Assembly (NCBI RefSeq): GCF_036850765.1
Contig: NC_089492.1
Span: 290,736,090 to 290,800,089, forward strand
Direction of reading: 5' to 3'
Source: Saccopteryx bilineata
Taxonomy: Eukaryota; Chordata; Mammalia; Chiroptera; Emballonuridae
Length of the DNA stretch: 64,000 nt
Part shown: positions 11,480 to 22,090 of the stretch, piece by piece
How positions within the stretch are numbered: the first letter of the stretch is position 1
How the letters are laid out: every line of letters starts with the position of its first letter
Notes under the pieces: generated by a model
Told to the model about the DNA's origin: nothing
Database searches by the model: none
Seen by the model: only the letters and a program-made list of their open reading frames with translations
Program-made: the position numbers and the translations under genes

Positions 11480-11840
11480 TTCTCGTCCTCAGTCAGCAAC
11501 TGTCTTTGAGAGCGAAGTATCATGCTGGTCCCTGCTGACGGCCGGTCCCTGCCTCACAGTCTGGTAGCAAAACCTGGGGAAGATGGGCTGGTAATTGGCA
11601 AATCAATTATAGATAAAATGAATGGTGTGTCCCTCCCAGTCCCCGCAAGCAGGCTGCCCGCTACCGACCAGAGGGAGTTGAGCCCTCCCTCCCGCAATCT
11701 TGTTTGCCTTATGAATTTGCTTCGCCAAACCTCCCGTCCACCGCCACGGCCCCTCTCTGTCTAAATTATCAGAAGTTTCAAATTAGTGGCGGATTTGCCC
11801 TTACGCCTCTAGCTCGCCTCCCGTTTCCCCGGGGAAAACA
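11480..11840. promoter_or_regulatory. AT-motif-rich unique island, candidate conserved noncoding element
   Basis: Non-repetitive sequence with dense homeobox-type cores: GGTAATTGGCAAATCAATTA, CTAAATTATCAGAAG, CAAATTAGTGGC and GCCTTATGAATTTGCTTCGC, embedded in otherwise GC-rich DNA. By look it resembles vertebrate conserved enhancers. No conservation data are available here, so this is a guess from composition. Confidence 0.3.
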
Positions 11841-12190
11841 AGCTGGAGGCGGCCAACCCGGCCGGTGAGCAGCTGGGGCAGGGACCGGAGTGGGGAGGGC
11901 TTATCTCACACCCAATGTGGCCGCACGGCCTCACAAGCATCCTGTCCTGGTGGCCTCGGGGTGGGGGTGTGCAAGCCACTCCCCAGGGCTGTCTGTATCG
12001 TTTCTAATCACAGCGGACCCAGGGGCTCCAGGGCCTTGGCATTTCGAGCCAAAGCTGACATTTCTGCCCCTCCCTGTGGCTCCTCCACATCGCGGTGAGT
12101 CCGACTTTCGAAAACCATTTCAAAAGAAGTTCAGTGGCTTGTGTATCAGGGTAGGGCTGTATGGGAACAAAAGGAGTGACATATATTTTT

Positions 12191-12215
12191 TTTTCCAATA
12201 AAATCTATTGGAAAA
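12191..12215. other. Perfect 10-bp inverted repeat with 5-nt loop
   Basis: TTTTCCAATA at 12191-12200 and TATTGGAAAA at 12206-12215 are exact reverse complements around AAATC. Each arm contains a CCAAT pentamer. It is not part of a repeat I recognise. It could form a small hairpin or be two back-to-back CCAAT boxes. Confidence 0.7.
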
Positions 12216-12734
12216 GATAATTCCAGGGAAAAGGTAATTCTGTTGTGTGCACTTAAAAAGACTGAAAGAACACCAAATCCAACAAGCCCGGAAAGCCGTT
12301 TCAGATTCCATCTCCAAATGGAACTGGGGTCACCCCCCAAGAAAAGAGGTTTCCGCTCACTCTTCTGCCCACGTACAATCGTGGTTCAGAGGCAGCCGCC
12401 CTCCGCAGAGCGGGTCTCAGAGCTCACTGTCACTGTCCCTCCCATACCGAGTGGCTCTCCGCAGTGATGATTGTGGGGGCCCACCTCCTGGTCCCCGTTC
12501 AAACTTTCTCCGGCAGCAGGTCAGAGCTAAAAGCCTCTCAGGTAGCAGCCAAAGTGAAAATCAATGCTGTCTGTGGGTCGGAACCTGGGAAGTGTCAACA
12601 TGTCAGAAGGCTCCATGTGTGCACGCAATGTTTTTCTTTCAGGCCTTGTCATGACTCTCGAAATGTCTTTGCGATGCCCTTTACCCACAGGGAATGACAT
12701 CCAGATGGAAAGGACGAGAAAAGAAGGGAGGAGA
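12216..12734. other. Unique DNA, no recognised feature
   Basis: Ordinary sequence with no exon or repeat call. Confidence 0.45.
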
Positions 12735-12838
12735 GCCCTGGCAGGATAGCTCGGTTGGTTAGAGCATCGTCCTGAAGCACAGTGGTTGTGGGTTCAATCC
12801 CCGGTCAAGACATACGCAGAAACAGATCAATGTTCTTG

Positions 12839-12880
<42 letters not shown>

Positions 12881-12940
12881 CCCCCCCCCTTCTTCTCTCT
12901 AAAATCAATAAAATAAACATTTAAAAAAAGAAAAGAAAAG
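12735..12940 (+). mobile_element. Ves-like bat SINE
   Basis: The head GCCCTGGCAGGATAGCTCGG continues as TTGGTTAGAGCATCGTCC, with B box GTGGGTTCAATCCCCGG. A CT-rich body (12838-12900) and an ATCAATAAAATAAACATTTA tail follow. This is the standard layout of Ves elements. The flanks aagaagggaggagag and gaggaaggagag may be a blurred target-site duplication. Confidence 0.85.
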
Positions 12941-14104
12941 AGAAGGAGGAAGGAGAGAACATTCTGGAACTCTTGCATGCCTGCTGTTTCCAGTGACTCT
13001 CGCCGGGGCTCCCATCCTACGGGAGGAACCACGGGTGACTGTCACCTCCCACTAGCATGGAGGCAAACAGAGCTTCACAGGTCAAGTCCCCGGAGGAAAC
13101 AGGGAAGGAGGGGGAGGGAAGCTGCCATCACCCCCATGGATGGTCCCGCTGTAAGGCTGTCAGTGAGGGGCAGGGAGTGTGAGTGGGAAGTAAGGGGACA
13201 TGTATCATGGAGGTCCTCCTGCCCCCAATCCTGAGACACCCCCAGGTAGAGGCCGCCATCATCGTCAACGGCGGAATTCAGAATGATCCCTGCTGCTCAG
13301 CGGGACCGTGCTGACAGCCGGGGGCCTGCCACTGCCCCCCCCCCCGCTGCTTCCTCAAAGCCCCTCAGCTGCCCCGTGGGCCCCCGCAGCCCAACAGGCC
13401 CTGACGCTTCCTCCCCGGGCACACTGTTGGCTTCGTTCTTTCCCTCGTGCACTGAGAGTTCTTTCTGAGTGTGAGCTGGACACAGAGAGTATTAGATCCA
13501 TGTTTCCATGCACCAAAGTTATCTTGAAAACGGAGCTTGAGAGGAACTAAGAGCCCCATTGCTCGCAAAGCACCGAGCCCTGTTCTCACGGAGCCGGTCT
13601 TCCAGGTTATAATGAACGACAGCTCGGGCGTCCACGCCACCCCACGCCCCTCAGCAGCGCAGGAGCAGCCGTGGACCACTCAGGGCCAAGCACACTGTGC
13701 AGGGCAGGAAAGAAGGCTCCCACATGGGTGGAAATCAGAGGTCCGTGCTAAAGGCTCGAGGGCTGGGTCTCCGTGTAAGGTGGGCTTGTCGATGCATAGA
13801 TCTGTTCAGGATGTTCATGACATAATAGTTCAGGACTAGGGGGTGGAGAGACAGCCAGGCCAGGGTCTCGGGGCCAAATGCTGATGAATAAACAGGTGGT
13901 AAATAAGTGGGCCTTCCCAGATGAGCCAACATTGTTTAGCTGTAGTTTCAGGATGTTGCTGAGGCAAATGGTTCCGAGACTCACTCCTTTACAGTCCGTG
14001 TCTTCCTGGGCAAGTTCTTCTCGGGACAAACAGCACAGGTCCACGGGGGCCCAGATAGTGAAGCCATGAAGCTGCAAGCGTCTTAGGCCTCACCTGAATC
14101 TTTT
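12941..14104. other. Unique DNA, no recognised feature
   Basis: Moderately GC-rich, with a C-run at 13336-13345. No exon, repeat or CpG cluster that I can defend. Confidence 0.45.
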
Positions 14105-14265
14105 GTGCCATTACGGGGACTATTCTCATCCTCTGTTTTACTACTGAAGACAGGAAAGCCCAGAGATGTTAAGTAACTTGCCCAAAGCCACACAGCCAGC
14201 AAGTGACAGAACCAAGATTTGAACCTAGCTCCCAGACTCCAGTGCCCATACCCTTGATTCTCCAT
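14105..14265 (-). mobile_element. MIR SINE
   Basis: One of the clearest ancient repeats in the window. It holds the reversed MIR core GTTAAGTAACTTGCCCAAAG, then CCACACAGCCAGCAAGTGAC, then AAGATTTGAACCTAGC, which is the reverse complement of the tRNA-like head. Confidence 0.85.
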
Positions 14266-15592
14266 GATGCTGCCGTTTGCAAAAACAAGTCCGAAAAAAA
14301 AAATGCACAGTGAGAACCGCAGCCAGGGAAATATGTAGAGAAAGGGCAAGCTTTTCATGCAGCTCCCACCCCCCCATCTCATGAGAAACGACAGGGGTGT
14401 CCCCCGTCAAGTCAGGTGACCGGGAGTTCTCCTTTCTATACCTGTGCAAGACTCCCCTACCCCGACAGGAAAGAGATTAGTGGCAGCCCCTGCGGGGTGT
14501 CATGTAGGGAACAGAGTGAGTCACACAGGGGTGAACAGCCTGCAGACAGGAGTATTTGGGGTTCACTCGGATGAATAAGAGATACTGTTATTCCACCACT
14601 GTGGTCGTGGGCAGACAACAGTGCCGTCATGGCTGGAGAAACCTCCCTGCATCCCGAAGCCCAGGCCCTCAGCAAGGCTAGGGCTCCACCTTCCCCGCCT
14701 CTTACTTTCTGCTCTTCAGAGAAGCATGGCTGGGACGCACAAAGCCACCACTCCAGGTGACGATCCCCGCGTCACCTTGGAACTCCTCGGTAGAGATTCG
14801 GGCTATGGGGAGCCTGGCAGCAGGAGGGCATTTAGTGCAAGGACGTGGTCGGCCAGCGACTGATCTCTGCGGGGGAGACAGTTCCAATGTGCACATAGGA
14901 GAGAGACCCCGGGGAAGTGGACGGGGCCAGGAGGTCAGACCGGACCACAGAGGGGATGGGGGGAGCCACCACAGATCCCAGAACGAGGACGGTGCTCAGC
15001 GAGGGAGACAGAGACAGTCCCAGCGGAGCGGAGAGAAGCTGACGAGTTCTGAAAACTGCTAATGGGCCCGGTTTCGGTGACTTGCAAAACCATCTTCCCT
15101 ACGAGAGTGCAGGTCCTCAGCAAACGATTTAGGGAAATACAATTCTAACTCAGACCCATCGGGGCGACAGCGAGGCATTCTCTCTGCCCTGCGCTCACCT
15201 CCATATGGAAGCCGGTTCAGACGTGATCTCCCCGGGAGCAGGAACCCACTGAGCCAAGGGCTGCGTCGTCAGGCGTGACCTCAGGCCGGCGCATGCGAGG
15301 GAGACTGCCTCACCCCCTACGCCCCCGTGTGTGAAATCGATTCTACTCCATATTCAGAGGCCCTGAAATGCTAGAGGAGCAATCTGTCTTCGTTTAAGGC
15401 TGCGGGGGCTGGGACGGAAAGCTGCCATGTTAAATAACCAGGCCGCGAGGAGGGAAGGTCATTATCGTCAGGTGCGTAGCCTTCCTGCGCCCACCCAGTT
15501 CCCTGCGGCAGACATCTATGGAAGGACAGGACCGGCGCTGGTGGCCAAGAGGAGGCAGGGACCTTTCCACAGGCCCACCCAAGCCCTTGAAG
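14266..15592. other. Unique DNA, no recognised feature
   Basis: No exon or repeat recognised. A run of A lies at 14295-14303 and a run of C at 14368-14375. Confidence 0.45.
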
Positions 15593-15906
15593 GTATCATG
15601 AGCTGAATTGTGCACCCCTCTCCCCAAATCTTATATTGAAATCCTAAACATCAGCACCTCAGAATGGGACTATTTGGAGATAGTCTTTCTAGAGATAATC
15701 AAATTAACCTGAGGTCACTAGGGTGGCCCTAATCCTATCTGATCGGTATCTTTATAAGAAGAGCCGGTCAGGCCTGACCTGTGGTGGCACAGTGGATAAA
15801 GCATCAACCTGGAAATGCTGAGGTCGCCAGTTCGAAACCCTAGGCTTGCCTGGTCAAGGCACATATGGGAGTTGATGCTTCCAGCTCCTCCCCCTTCTCT
15901 CTCTGT

Positions 15907-15950
<44 letters not shown>

Positions 15951-16212
15951 CCTCTCCTCTCTAAAATGAATAAATAAAATAAAAAAATTTTAAAAAAAAA
16001 AAAGAAGAAGAGCCGGTCAGGGCAGGGACATACACACAGAGAGAAGACATGGCCATTGACACGCCCAGGAGAGAGGCCTCAGAGACACCGCCCTGCCCGC
16101 ACCTGGGTCTCGGAGCCCTGGCCTCCAGGACCGGGAGAGAGAGAATGGAGTTCTGTGGTTGAAGTAACCCAGACCCTGGGACTCGGTCACGGCGGCCCCA
16201 GGTGCTCATGCG
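15593..16212 (+). mobile_element. MLT1-like MaLR LTR, split by a SINE
   Basis: An old endogenous retrovirus-like LTR. Left half: GAGCTGAATTGTGCACCCC, ATTTGGAGATAG, GAGGTCACTAGGGTGGCCCT, and ATCTTTATAAGAAGAGCC at the insertion point. The right half resumes at GAAGACATGGCCATTGACA, then GCCTCCAGGACCGGGAGAG and TTGAAGTAACCCAGACCC near the end. Without the 15773-16021 insertion it is about 370 bp, normal for the family. It contains no internal viral genes. Confidence 0.75.
15756..16021 (+). mobile_element. tRNA-derived SINE (CTGACCTGTGGTGG type) with perfect 17-bp TSD
   Basis: A second copy of the element at 1131, with head CCTGACCTGTGGTGGCACAG, a CT-rich body (15895-15959) and the tail ATGAATAAATAAAATAAAAA. 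The target-site duplication aagaagagccggtcagg is identical at 15756-15772 and 16005-16021, so the element is 15773-16004. It landed inside the MLT1-like LTR. The head is close to the 1131 copy, so the two come from the same recent subfamily. Confidence 0.94.
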
Positions 16213-18600
16213 GAGGGTTTCCGTGGACGCCCTTATCCCGTGGCGGAGACCAGGGGTCCGCCACACCCTCGGTGACAGATGCGCGGCTTATAGCACGGAT
16301 GGATGAAATGAGTAAGACCTTGTATTCTCCAATACGAATGATGAATGATGTGAAACGGATAAAATTCCTCACCAGTCTTTGTACAAATCAGACTCCCTTG
16401 TCGAGATCTCCTCCGACTTTCAAATGAACGATTTGTGACTGTCCCTCGGGCGGTGACATCTCGTCATATCTCCTCCTCTGGGTCCTCGCTCCCTGCCCCC
16501 TGACTTCACCCAGTGCTCGTGAGGCATCGAGAGGCGTCCTTGCCTCGGAGACCTGTTTATTCACAGAGAGGAGGAAGGAAGGAAGGAAGAAAGTTCCGGA
16601 TGAGGAATGTCTCCCCTGAGGCCTGCTTGATATTCTTTCTCCCTAAGAAATCCCTGGCTCAGTCCTATTTGGGATGGTGGTGTTCCTGGACAAGGAGATG
16701 TTTCACTTAGGTGAGCCGGCCTCCCCCAAATCCTGCCACTTTGACACGTGGGTTGGTGACTCAGAATGCCCGGGCTTGTGTGCGTCTGCTCAGAACCGGT
16801 GACGGCCCCGCCCCCTCCCTTGGCTCTCGGCTCCTACATATGAGGTTGCTTCTTTCCGCCTGGTGGAGCCATCTTTGGCCCGAGCTCCTTGTCTCCTGTC
16901 TTCACCGTCTTACTCGGCCTCAGATGGTGGGAAAGGGGGGTCACTGCGGGAGAAGGGAGAGCTGAGAACTTAGGAGAGACTCCTCACGCCGAGAGAGAAA
17001 GGGTTAATGGGCTCCCGGCTGGTCAGGAAGAGTCTGCTCCTCTACCCTGGAGGTTGCTTGAGACTTCAGAGCAGACACAGACGGGGGAGGGTCAACTGCC
17101 TGTAACCCCAATTACCCAGGAATCACCAGGCTCAGCGGATGCCGGCAGGGAATGGGGCACACGTGTGCGTGCTCAGTGGCTTCCTCTGAACGCCAGGTGT
17201 TCGCGCCCAGCACTGTCATCCTGAGCTGGTTGGGAACCACACAAAGCTGCTGTCTCTAGCAGGGTCTCTGAGAGCCGGGTCCTCGTTATGAGTGTGGGTG
17301 ACAAACCTAAGGGGAGAGACTTTCATTCAGGGCTCGCTGAGGGAGACAAGGCATCGCATCGGGCCCCGCTGGGATTTGGCTTGGACATAACTAACGTTCT
17401 CTTAGGGTCCCCATCAGTGTCCCCACGGGGACCCCTCCCACGTCTCCTCTTCCCTGTTCAGGCCTCGTGGGATTGGGGACCACCCTCATCAAAAGCATTT
17501 TGGTAGATTCTCCACTTCTGGGACCCCTATTTTGTCTGCCCACGGCTGACCTGAACATCCAACCCAGGCAGATTACAGGATAGGTCACCTGCCACCCCTT
17601 CCTGGTCCTGGACGAGCGTGTGTGCGTGATCATCTCGGAGCCTGGGGCCTCTCATGTCCTGCTGACATTAAATGGACTCAGGACGCCCCCCATCACGCAG
17701 CCTCGTCAGAAACTTGAGGCTCAGGACCACAACCGGTGTCACTTCTGAGTTCCCCATGAGTTTCCAAGGTGCATCGGGGCTGAGAACAGAGGTCTGAGTC
17801 TGAAAACCTGGGTGGTCAGATGTCCCCTAGCCTGGCCAGCAGGAGCGGACAGCAGGCAGGGGCGTGCAGTCTCCTAGCCCTTGGATCTGAACGCCCTTTT
17901 CTCAGCCTGGAGGGGATTAGAGATGGCCACAGAGATTCTCGGCCACTCATCCCAGGGAGAGACGGAGTCCTGGCCCCGCATGGGCCTCTGAGTGGGCTTG
18001 GTGACAGCTGGTCCAGCGCACAGTGGCAGAACTGACCCCATGTCTCTCTGGGTCTTTGGATGCTAGCCACTTCCATTTCCTCCACCTTCCGAGAGTGCTC
18101 AGTCTTGGGAGAGCCGCTTGTCATGCAAGAGGCCAACCAGTCTGACATAGCCAATGCAGTAAGGGTGCCCAAGCCAGCTGCTGGACAGGCAAGTGGGGAG
18201 AAGGTGTTCTCCCCAGCCATCGCTGGCTGGGGGCCCAAGACGTAAGCTGAGCTTCCAGCCCAGCCCGGCCTTTGCGTGACCAGATGCAGCCACTGTCTGA
18301 ATCCAACCATCCCGCCACGAGCGATACCAAACAGGACCCCCAACCAGGCTGAGCCCAGCCAGCCCACGGAATGACAAGCGGCATTGTGAAATTGTTCCAC
18401 ACCAAAGGGTGTGCCAACTGAACTAATAAAGAGAGCAAAGCTTGAAAAGATAAAGTTATCTGAGGCCACGAGATTAATAAAAGGGTGGGCTCGCCTTGGA
18501 ACGAGAAGCTGCCTGACTTCCAAGACCACATATCACCCGAACCCTAACCCACCACCGCCATCAGGTGGCACAAGCCTCGTTGCTTCTCCAGCTGTCCCTG
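16213..18600. other. Unique DNA, no recognised feature
   Basis: GC-rich, repeat-poor DNA. A short (GGAA)n tract lies at 16571-16590. Minus-strand open frames over 17816-18531 (237 and 136 codons) have no recognisable domain, signal or splice logic. An AT-rich spot near 18440-18490 precedes the CpG-dense segment. Confidence 0.4.
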
Positions 18601-18890
18601 CACACCCAGAAATTGTCCCCACCGTCTGCCCTGGAGAGCAGCGCCCTCGGCACCCTCCGAGGACACCGGCGGCCCCGGGAGCGGGTCCCTGGCCGCCGGG
18701 GCATCAGCCGGGGCCGTTGATGAGGGACATCCATCAGTCTGCCGCCACGCGCTCGCGCTGCTCCCCCTGCTGCTCCGACGAGCGTCTGCTCTCGGAGATG
18801 CCATTACGCCCTAATGAGCCGCTCCGAAGCGCCGGCTCCTCCACCGAGCCAGCTGCTGCAGGGGTCGTTACGGCTTCACTGCGAAGATAA
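18601..18890. promoter_or_regulatory. CpG-island-like segment
   Basis: By hand count there are about 30 CpGs in 290 bp, GC is about 65%, and the observed/expected CpG ratio is near 1, whereas flanking DNA is CpG-poor. It contains no SINE or LTR, so repeat CpGs do not explain it. It includes GGCGGCCCCGGGAGCGGG, ACGCGCTCGCGCTGCTCC and TTACGCCCTAATGAGCCGCT. It may be a promoter of an unseen transcript or a methylation-free enhancer. No start codon, exon or TATA box is clear. Confidence 0.45.
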
Positions 18891-19401
18891 AAAACACCCA
18901 GAAAATTCCTGAAACTGATCTGACATTATGCTTTACACTAGGAAGCAATCTGGCTCTCTGCTGCCGACTGATGAAACCGTGAAGGTCACTTTCATCAGGA
19001 GAGCGGAGCAGCCAGCGCCAGGAGATCACTGGGTCCAGCCCCATCCTCCTTCTGACCCAGGACTGAAGGACGATGCTGGCCAAGGTCAGGCAGGGGTCCG
19101 GGCAGTGGTACAGGCACTGGGGTGTTGCCTGACCTACCCGTCCCCAGGGCTCCCGTCCCCAAAACTGGTCAGCTGATGACTTCAGCTTGCCATGAGAAGA
19201 CTAAGACCCGGGAGCCATCCGAAACGTCAGCGAGCAGGAAGCCGTCGCATGGAAAGGCAGAGCCCATCCGCAGCGTGGTGCAGACACCAATCCTTGCACG
19301 GGGCAGACCTGCCAAGTCCTTTTGCTTCGGTTGAAGAAAGCGCATCAAGTTCAGTGAGTCAAGTGCAACTTAGAAGAAGGAATGTTTCTTCTCTGACCAT
19401 A
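18891..19401. other. Unique DNA, no recognised feature
   Basis: No exon or repeat recognised. Confidence 0.4.
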
Positions 19402-19431
19402 GTGATGATGATGATGATGATGACGACGACA
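19402..19431. repeat. (GAT)n/(GAC)n microsatellite
   Basis: About seven GAT units pass into three GAC units. Confidence 0.9.
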
Positions 19432-19479
19432 ATATTAATAACAAGAGGGTCAATGGCCACTGAAGGCACTCACATGCAC

Positions 19480-19640
19480 CAGGTGCTGACTTGACAGATG
19501 TGACCCCTTCCAGCCTTCACGCTTCCTGGAGTGGGAGGGGCCATAGCTTAACCAGGGCGAGTGACCTTCCTGAGGCCACACCACCCAGACAGGTGGCTCT
19601 GGGCATGAACCCTCCGTCCAGGAGAGCCCCTGAATCGTCC
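19480..19640 (-). mobile_element. MIR-like SINE fragment, weak
   Basis: CATAGCTTAACCAGGGCGAG, TGAGGCCACACCACC and GGGCATGAACCCTCCGTCC sit in the order of a reversed MIR core, but similarity is low. Confidence 0.4.
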
Positions 19641-19914
19641 TCTATATCCCCGCCCCATCTCGCTCAGATTCTTCCTCTGGGGTTTACAAGAGTACAAGGG
19701 CCCTAGATAAGAACACAGCCTGGGGAAAAAAAAAGAAGAAAAAAAAAGGAAAACCATTCTGTTTACAGCCCAGAACTCATATTCTGTTTTTTCCCAAGGT
19801 TGCAGACCCGTCTTTGAATTTTTGAAAGTTGTTTTGCATCCCAAAACAACCACATGACCCCAACCAAGAGCCCTACCTTGGCCCCAGGTACACCAGGCCC
19901 ACCCCTAAAAGTCA

Positions 19915-19985
19915 TCCCACCCACCTTTACTAAACACCTACTATGCACCCAGGACCACCGTGATGCATGCCGGTGTGAGGATACA
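19915..19985. mobile_element. MIR/L2 tail fragment
   Basis: CTTTACTAAACACCTACTAT followed by GCACCCAGGACC matches the shared MIR/L2 tail motif. Too short to assign family or orientation firmly. Confidence 0.5.
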
Positions 19986-20059
19986 TGTCACTCACATACA
20001 AAGTTAGAAACGTTTGCCCACAAAACATATCCTGGTGTGTTATTACAATAACATGTTAT

Positions 20060-20295
20060 CAAAGACCCTTGCACGATGATAGAAAAATGAGCTCTGTCTG
20101 CATGCAAAATTATTTTTATTGCATGCATATCTTCGAAGAGTGAGTCGTCAAATAACCAAGTACGGCAGCAATAACTTGGTCGGCCTTTTCAGATAATTTT
20201 GCTTACGATGCGTTGATTAAACTCCAGGTCATTATCGCAGGCGATACTGACCTACTTTGCTGCATTTAATATCATCCAAACAGCAGTTCCCTATG
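20060..20295. promoter_or_regulatory. AT-rich unique island with octamer-like palindrome, candidate conserved noncoding element
   Basis: Non-repetitive AT-rich sequence. An inverted repeat with 9-bp arms (TGCATGCAA at 20099-20107, TTGCATGCA at 20119-20127, 11-nt loop) presents two octamer-like ATGCAA half-sites in opposite orientation. Further on are GCAATAACTTGG, GCGTTGATTAAACTCCAGG and GCATTTAATATCATCC. The look is that of a developmental enhancer; function is inferred. Confidence 0.35.
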
Positions 20296-21170
20296 TTCTC
20301 ATCATCATCCGAACTGCCCCGTCCTTGATAGATGGAACTCTCACACGAAATCGACACTTCCAGGCCAACAGCTGCCCCGGCAGAGGCTTTGCAGACTGGG
20401 AGCTCCCTTCCTCAGAGACAGAGCCACAAGATCAGATCTCCATGCCTGGCCGCGCCCGCCGACAGGGGACGTCCTGTGCAGCTCTCGTCTCTGACTGTGG
20501 GGTGTCAGAGGGAGACAGGTTGGAAAGTGGCTTCACTCTGGGGAGATGGGTCAGGAAGATCTGTGGATGCGGGAGGATTCTGATCCACCCCTCCCCTCCC
20601 TTTCCCGTCATCATCCGTGGAGCCAGAGGTCAGTTGGACACATGCCAGCTGGGCTCCTTGGGTGTCACTGGCCAAACTGGACAGAAAACCAGCGTGGTCT
20701 CTGCTGGTCTCAGTGGGATGTCTCGGCCTGGAGACGTCTCACCCTCTGTGGTTCCATCAACATCTCATGACACTCGTGACATGCAAATGCCACCACCTGT
20801 TTGTCCCAGTAAAACTCTGAGCTTCAAGCTCAGGGACCACAGTGGGTTTGCCGTTACAGCCCCACATGGGCAGAGGGTCTGACCTCTTGTAGGCACCTGA
20901 AACCAGCAGCTCAATGAAGTGGACTCAGGACACAGGGTCCTGGAACTTCTGACCTGAAAGAGCCTTTGGTGAATGCCTATGCCTGTGTCCACCGTCAGTG
21001 AGCATCTAAACCCTCGGGGACAGTCTACCCTGTTCTATAAGTGTGCACAAGAATGGACAGGACTGTGAAGCACCGTGGCCCACCCTCACCTGCGGTCTCC
21101 TTTTCCATGGTTCAGTTACTTGTGGTCAACAGCAGTCTGAAGATAGTGATTGTGGCCATTGAGAAGCAAG
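20296..21170. other. Unique DNA, no recognised feature
   Basis: The plus-strand frame of 185 codons at 20325-20882 contains no known domain. Nothing else stands out. Confidence 0.4.
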
Positions 21171-21230
21171 TGCACACACACACATACTCACACATACGTG
21201 CACATGCGCACACATGCATACACACACCCA
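21171..21230. repeat. Degenerate (CA)n microsatellite
   Basis: CA dinucleotides interrupted by TA, TG and CG steps, for example CACATACGTGCACATGCGCA. Confidence 0.85.
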
Positions 21231-22000
21231 GGGTCTATATCACAGACCTTTAAGTCTCTTTCAAATTATACAAAAATAATACATTTTAAGATGCTCTCAT
21301 AATCTAGGCATCAGCGACTAGGCCGTGAAGGGATGAAGAATAAATTGAAATTTGGGATTTCAGCAACCAGTTACAAGTCAGAAAAACTAACGTCGCTGAG
21401 TTGCTCCACCAGGCAACACCCGCTCCCAGACTGAGAGTGACATGAATTTCTCTCTGCGTAGGAGAGACTTCAGAATAAGAATTGTGAGCATTGCTTACTT
21501 TTTGGTAATTCTCTTAGTGTTGTGTGGCCACTGTATTCCTTTCGAGGCTCACACGGGTGGTCCTTCGAAAGCATAACCTAAAACAATGACTCGGTGCCCT
21601 CCTGGCCCTGGAGCACGGTCAACCTTACAAATACCCAGAATGCTTCGTTCTGGACCGAATCCCCAGGACTGTTATCTGCACAGTGACAGCTGGTGTTTTA
21701 CGGTCCTCGTTTCCGCCACCATGACCCTCTGGCTTCTCCTGTCTCTAAGAACATGACACATTGGTTTGTGCTGTTGGATAAAGTTCCCAACTCATTTCTA
21801 ATTCAGTTGCGTGGTAGTTGAACCGCTTAATCTAGGCAATTGGCTCTCAAGGTCACAGTTCTATGAAGCCTTTTTTCCTCCCTGGATCCCCAGGGTTGGT
21901 TAGTCATTGCCACATCAACTCATTCTGGCCATGAGCGTGCCAGTTGGGTCCCTGAGGCAGGGGACAGTGAGGAGCACCCTCATTAGTAACTCTCACCAGA
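21231..22000. other. Unique DNA, no recognised feature
   Basis: AT-richer than its surroundings, with no exon or repeat call. Confidence 0.4.
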
Positions 22001-22090
22001 ACCTTCGTTGGGGCTTAAATAATTAGATCCACTTAATGAAATGGAGCCAATTAACATCCAGTTTATGAACGAGGGATCATTTCACCGTGG
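22001..22090. promoter_or_regulatory. Homeobox-motif-rich short island
   Basis: GCTTAAATAATTAGATCC, CTTAATGAAATGG, GCCAATTAACATCC and GTTTATGAACG are packed into 90 bp of non-repetitive DNA. Candidate conserved element by appearance only. Confidence 0.3.

Noticed and set aside
15593..16212. Retroviral genes next to LTR-like elements here and at 5606, 37925, 51655, 54776 and 57090
   Set aside because: Only LTR-type sequence is visible. I found no gag, pol or env coding remnants between or beside them.
17816..18529. 237-codon minus-strand frame
   Set aside because: No known domain; another long frame overlaps it. Chance in GC-rich DNA is more likely.
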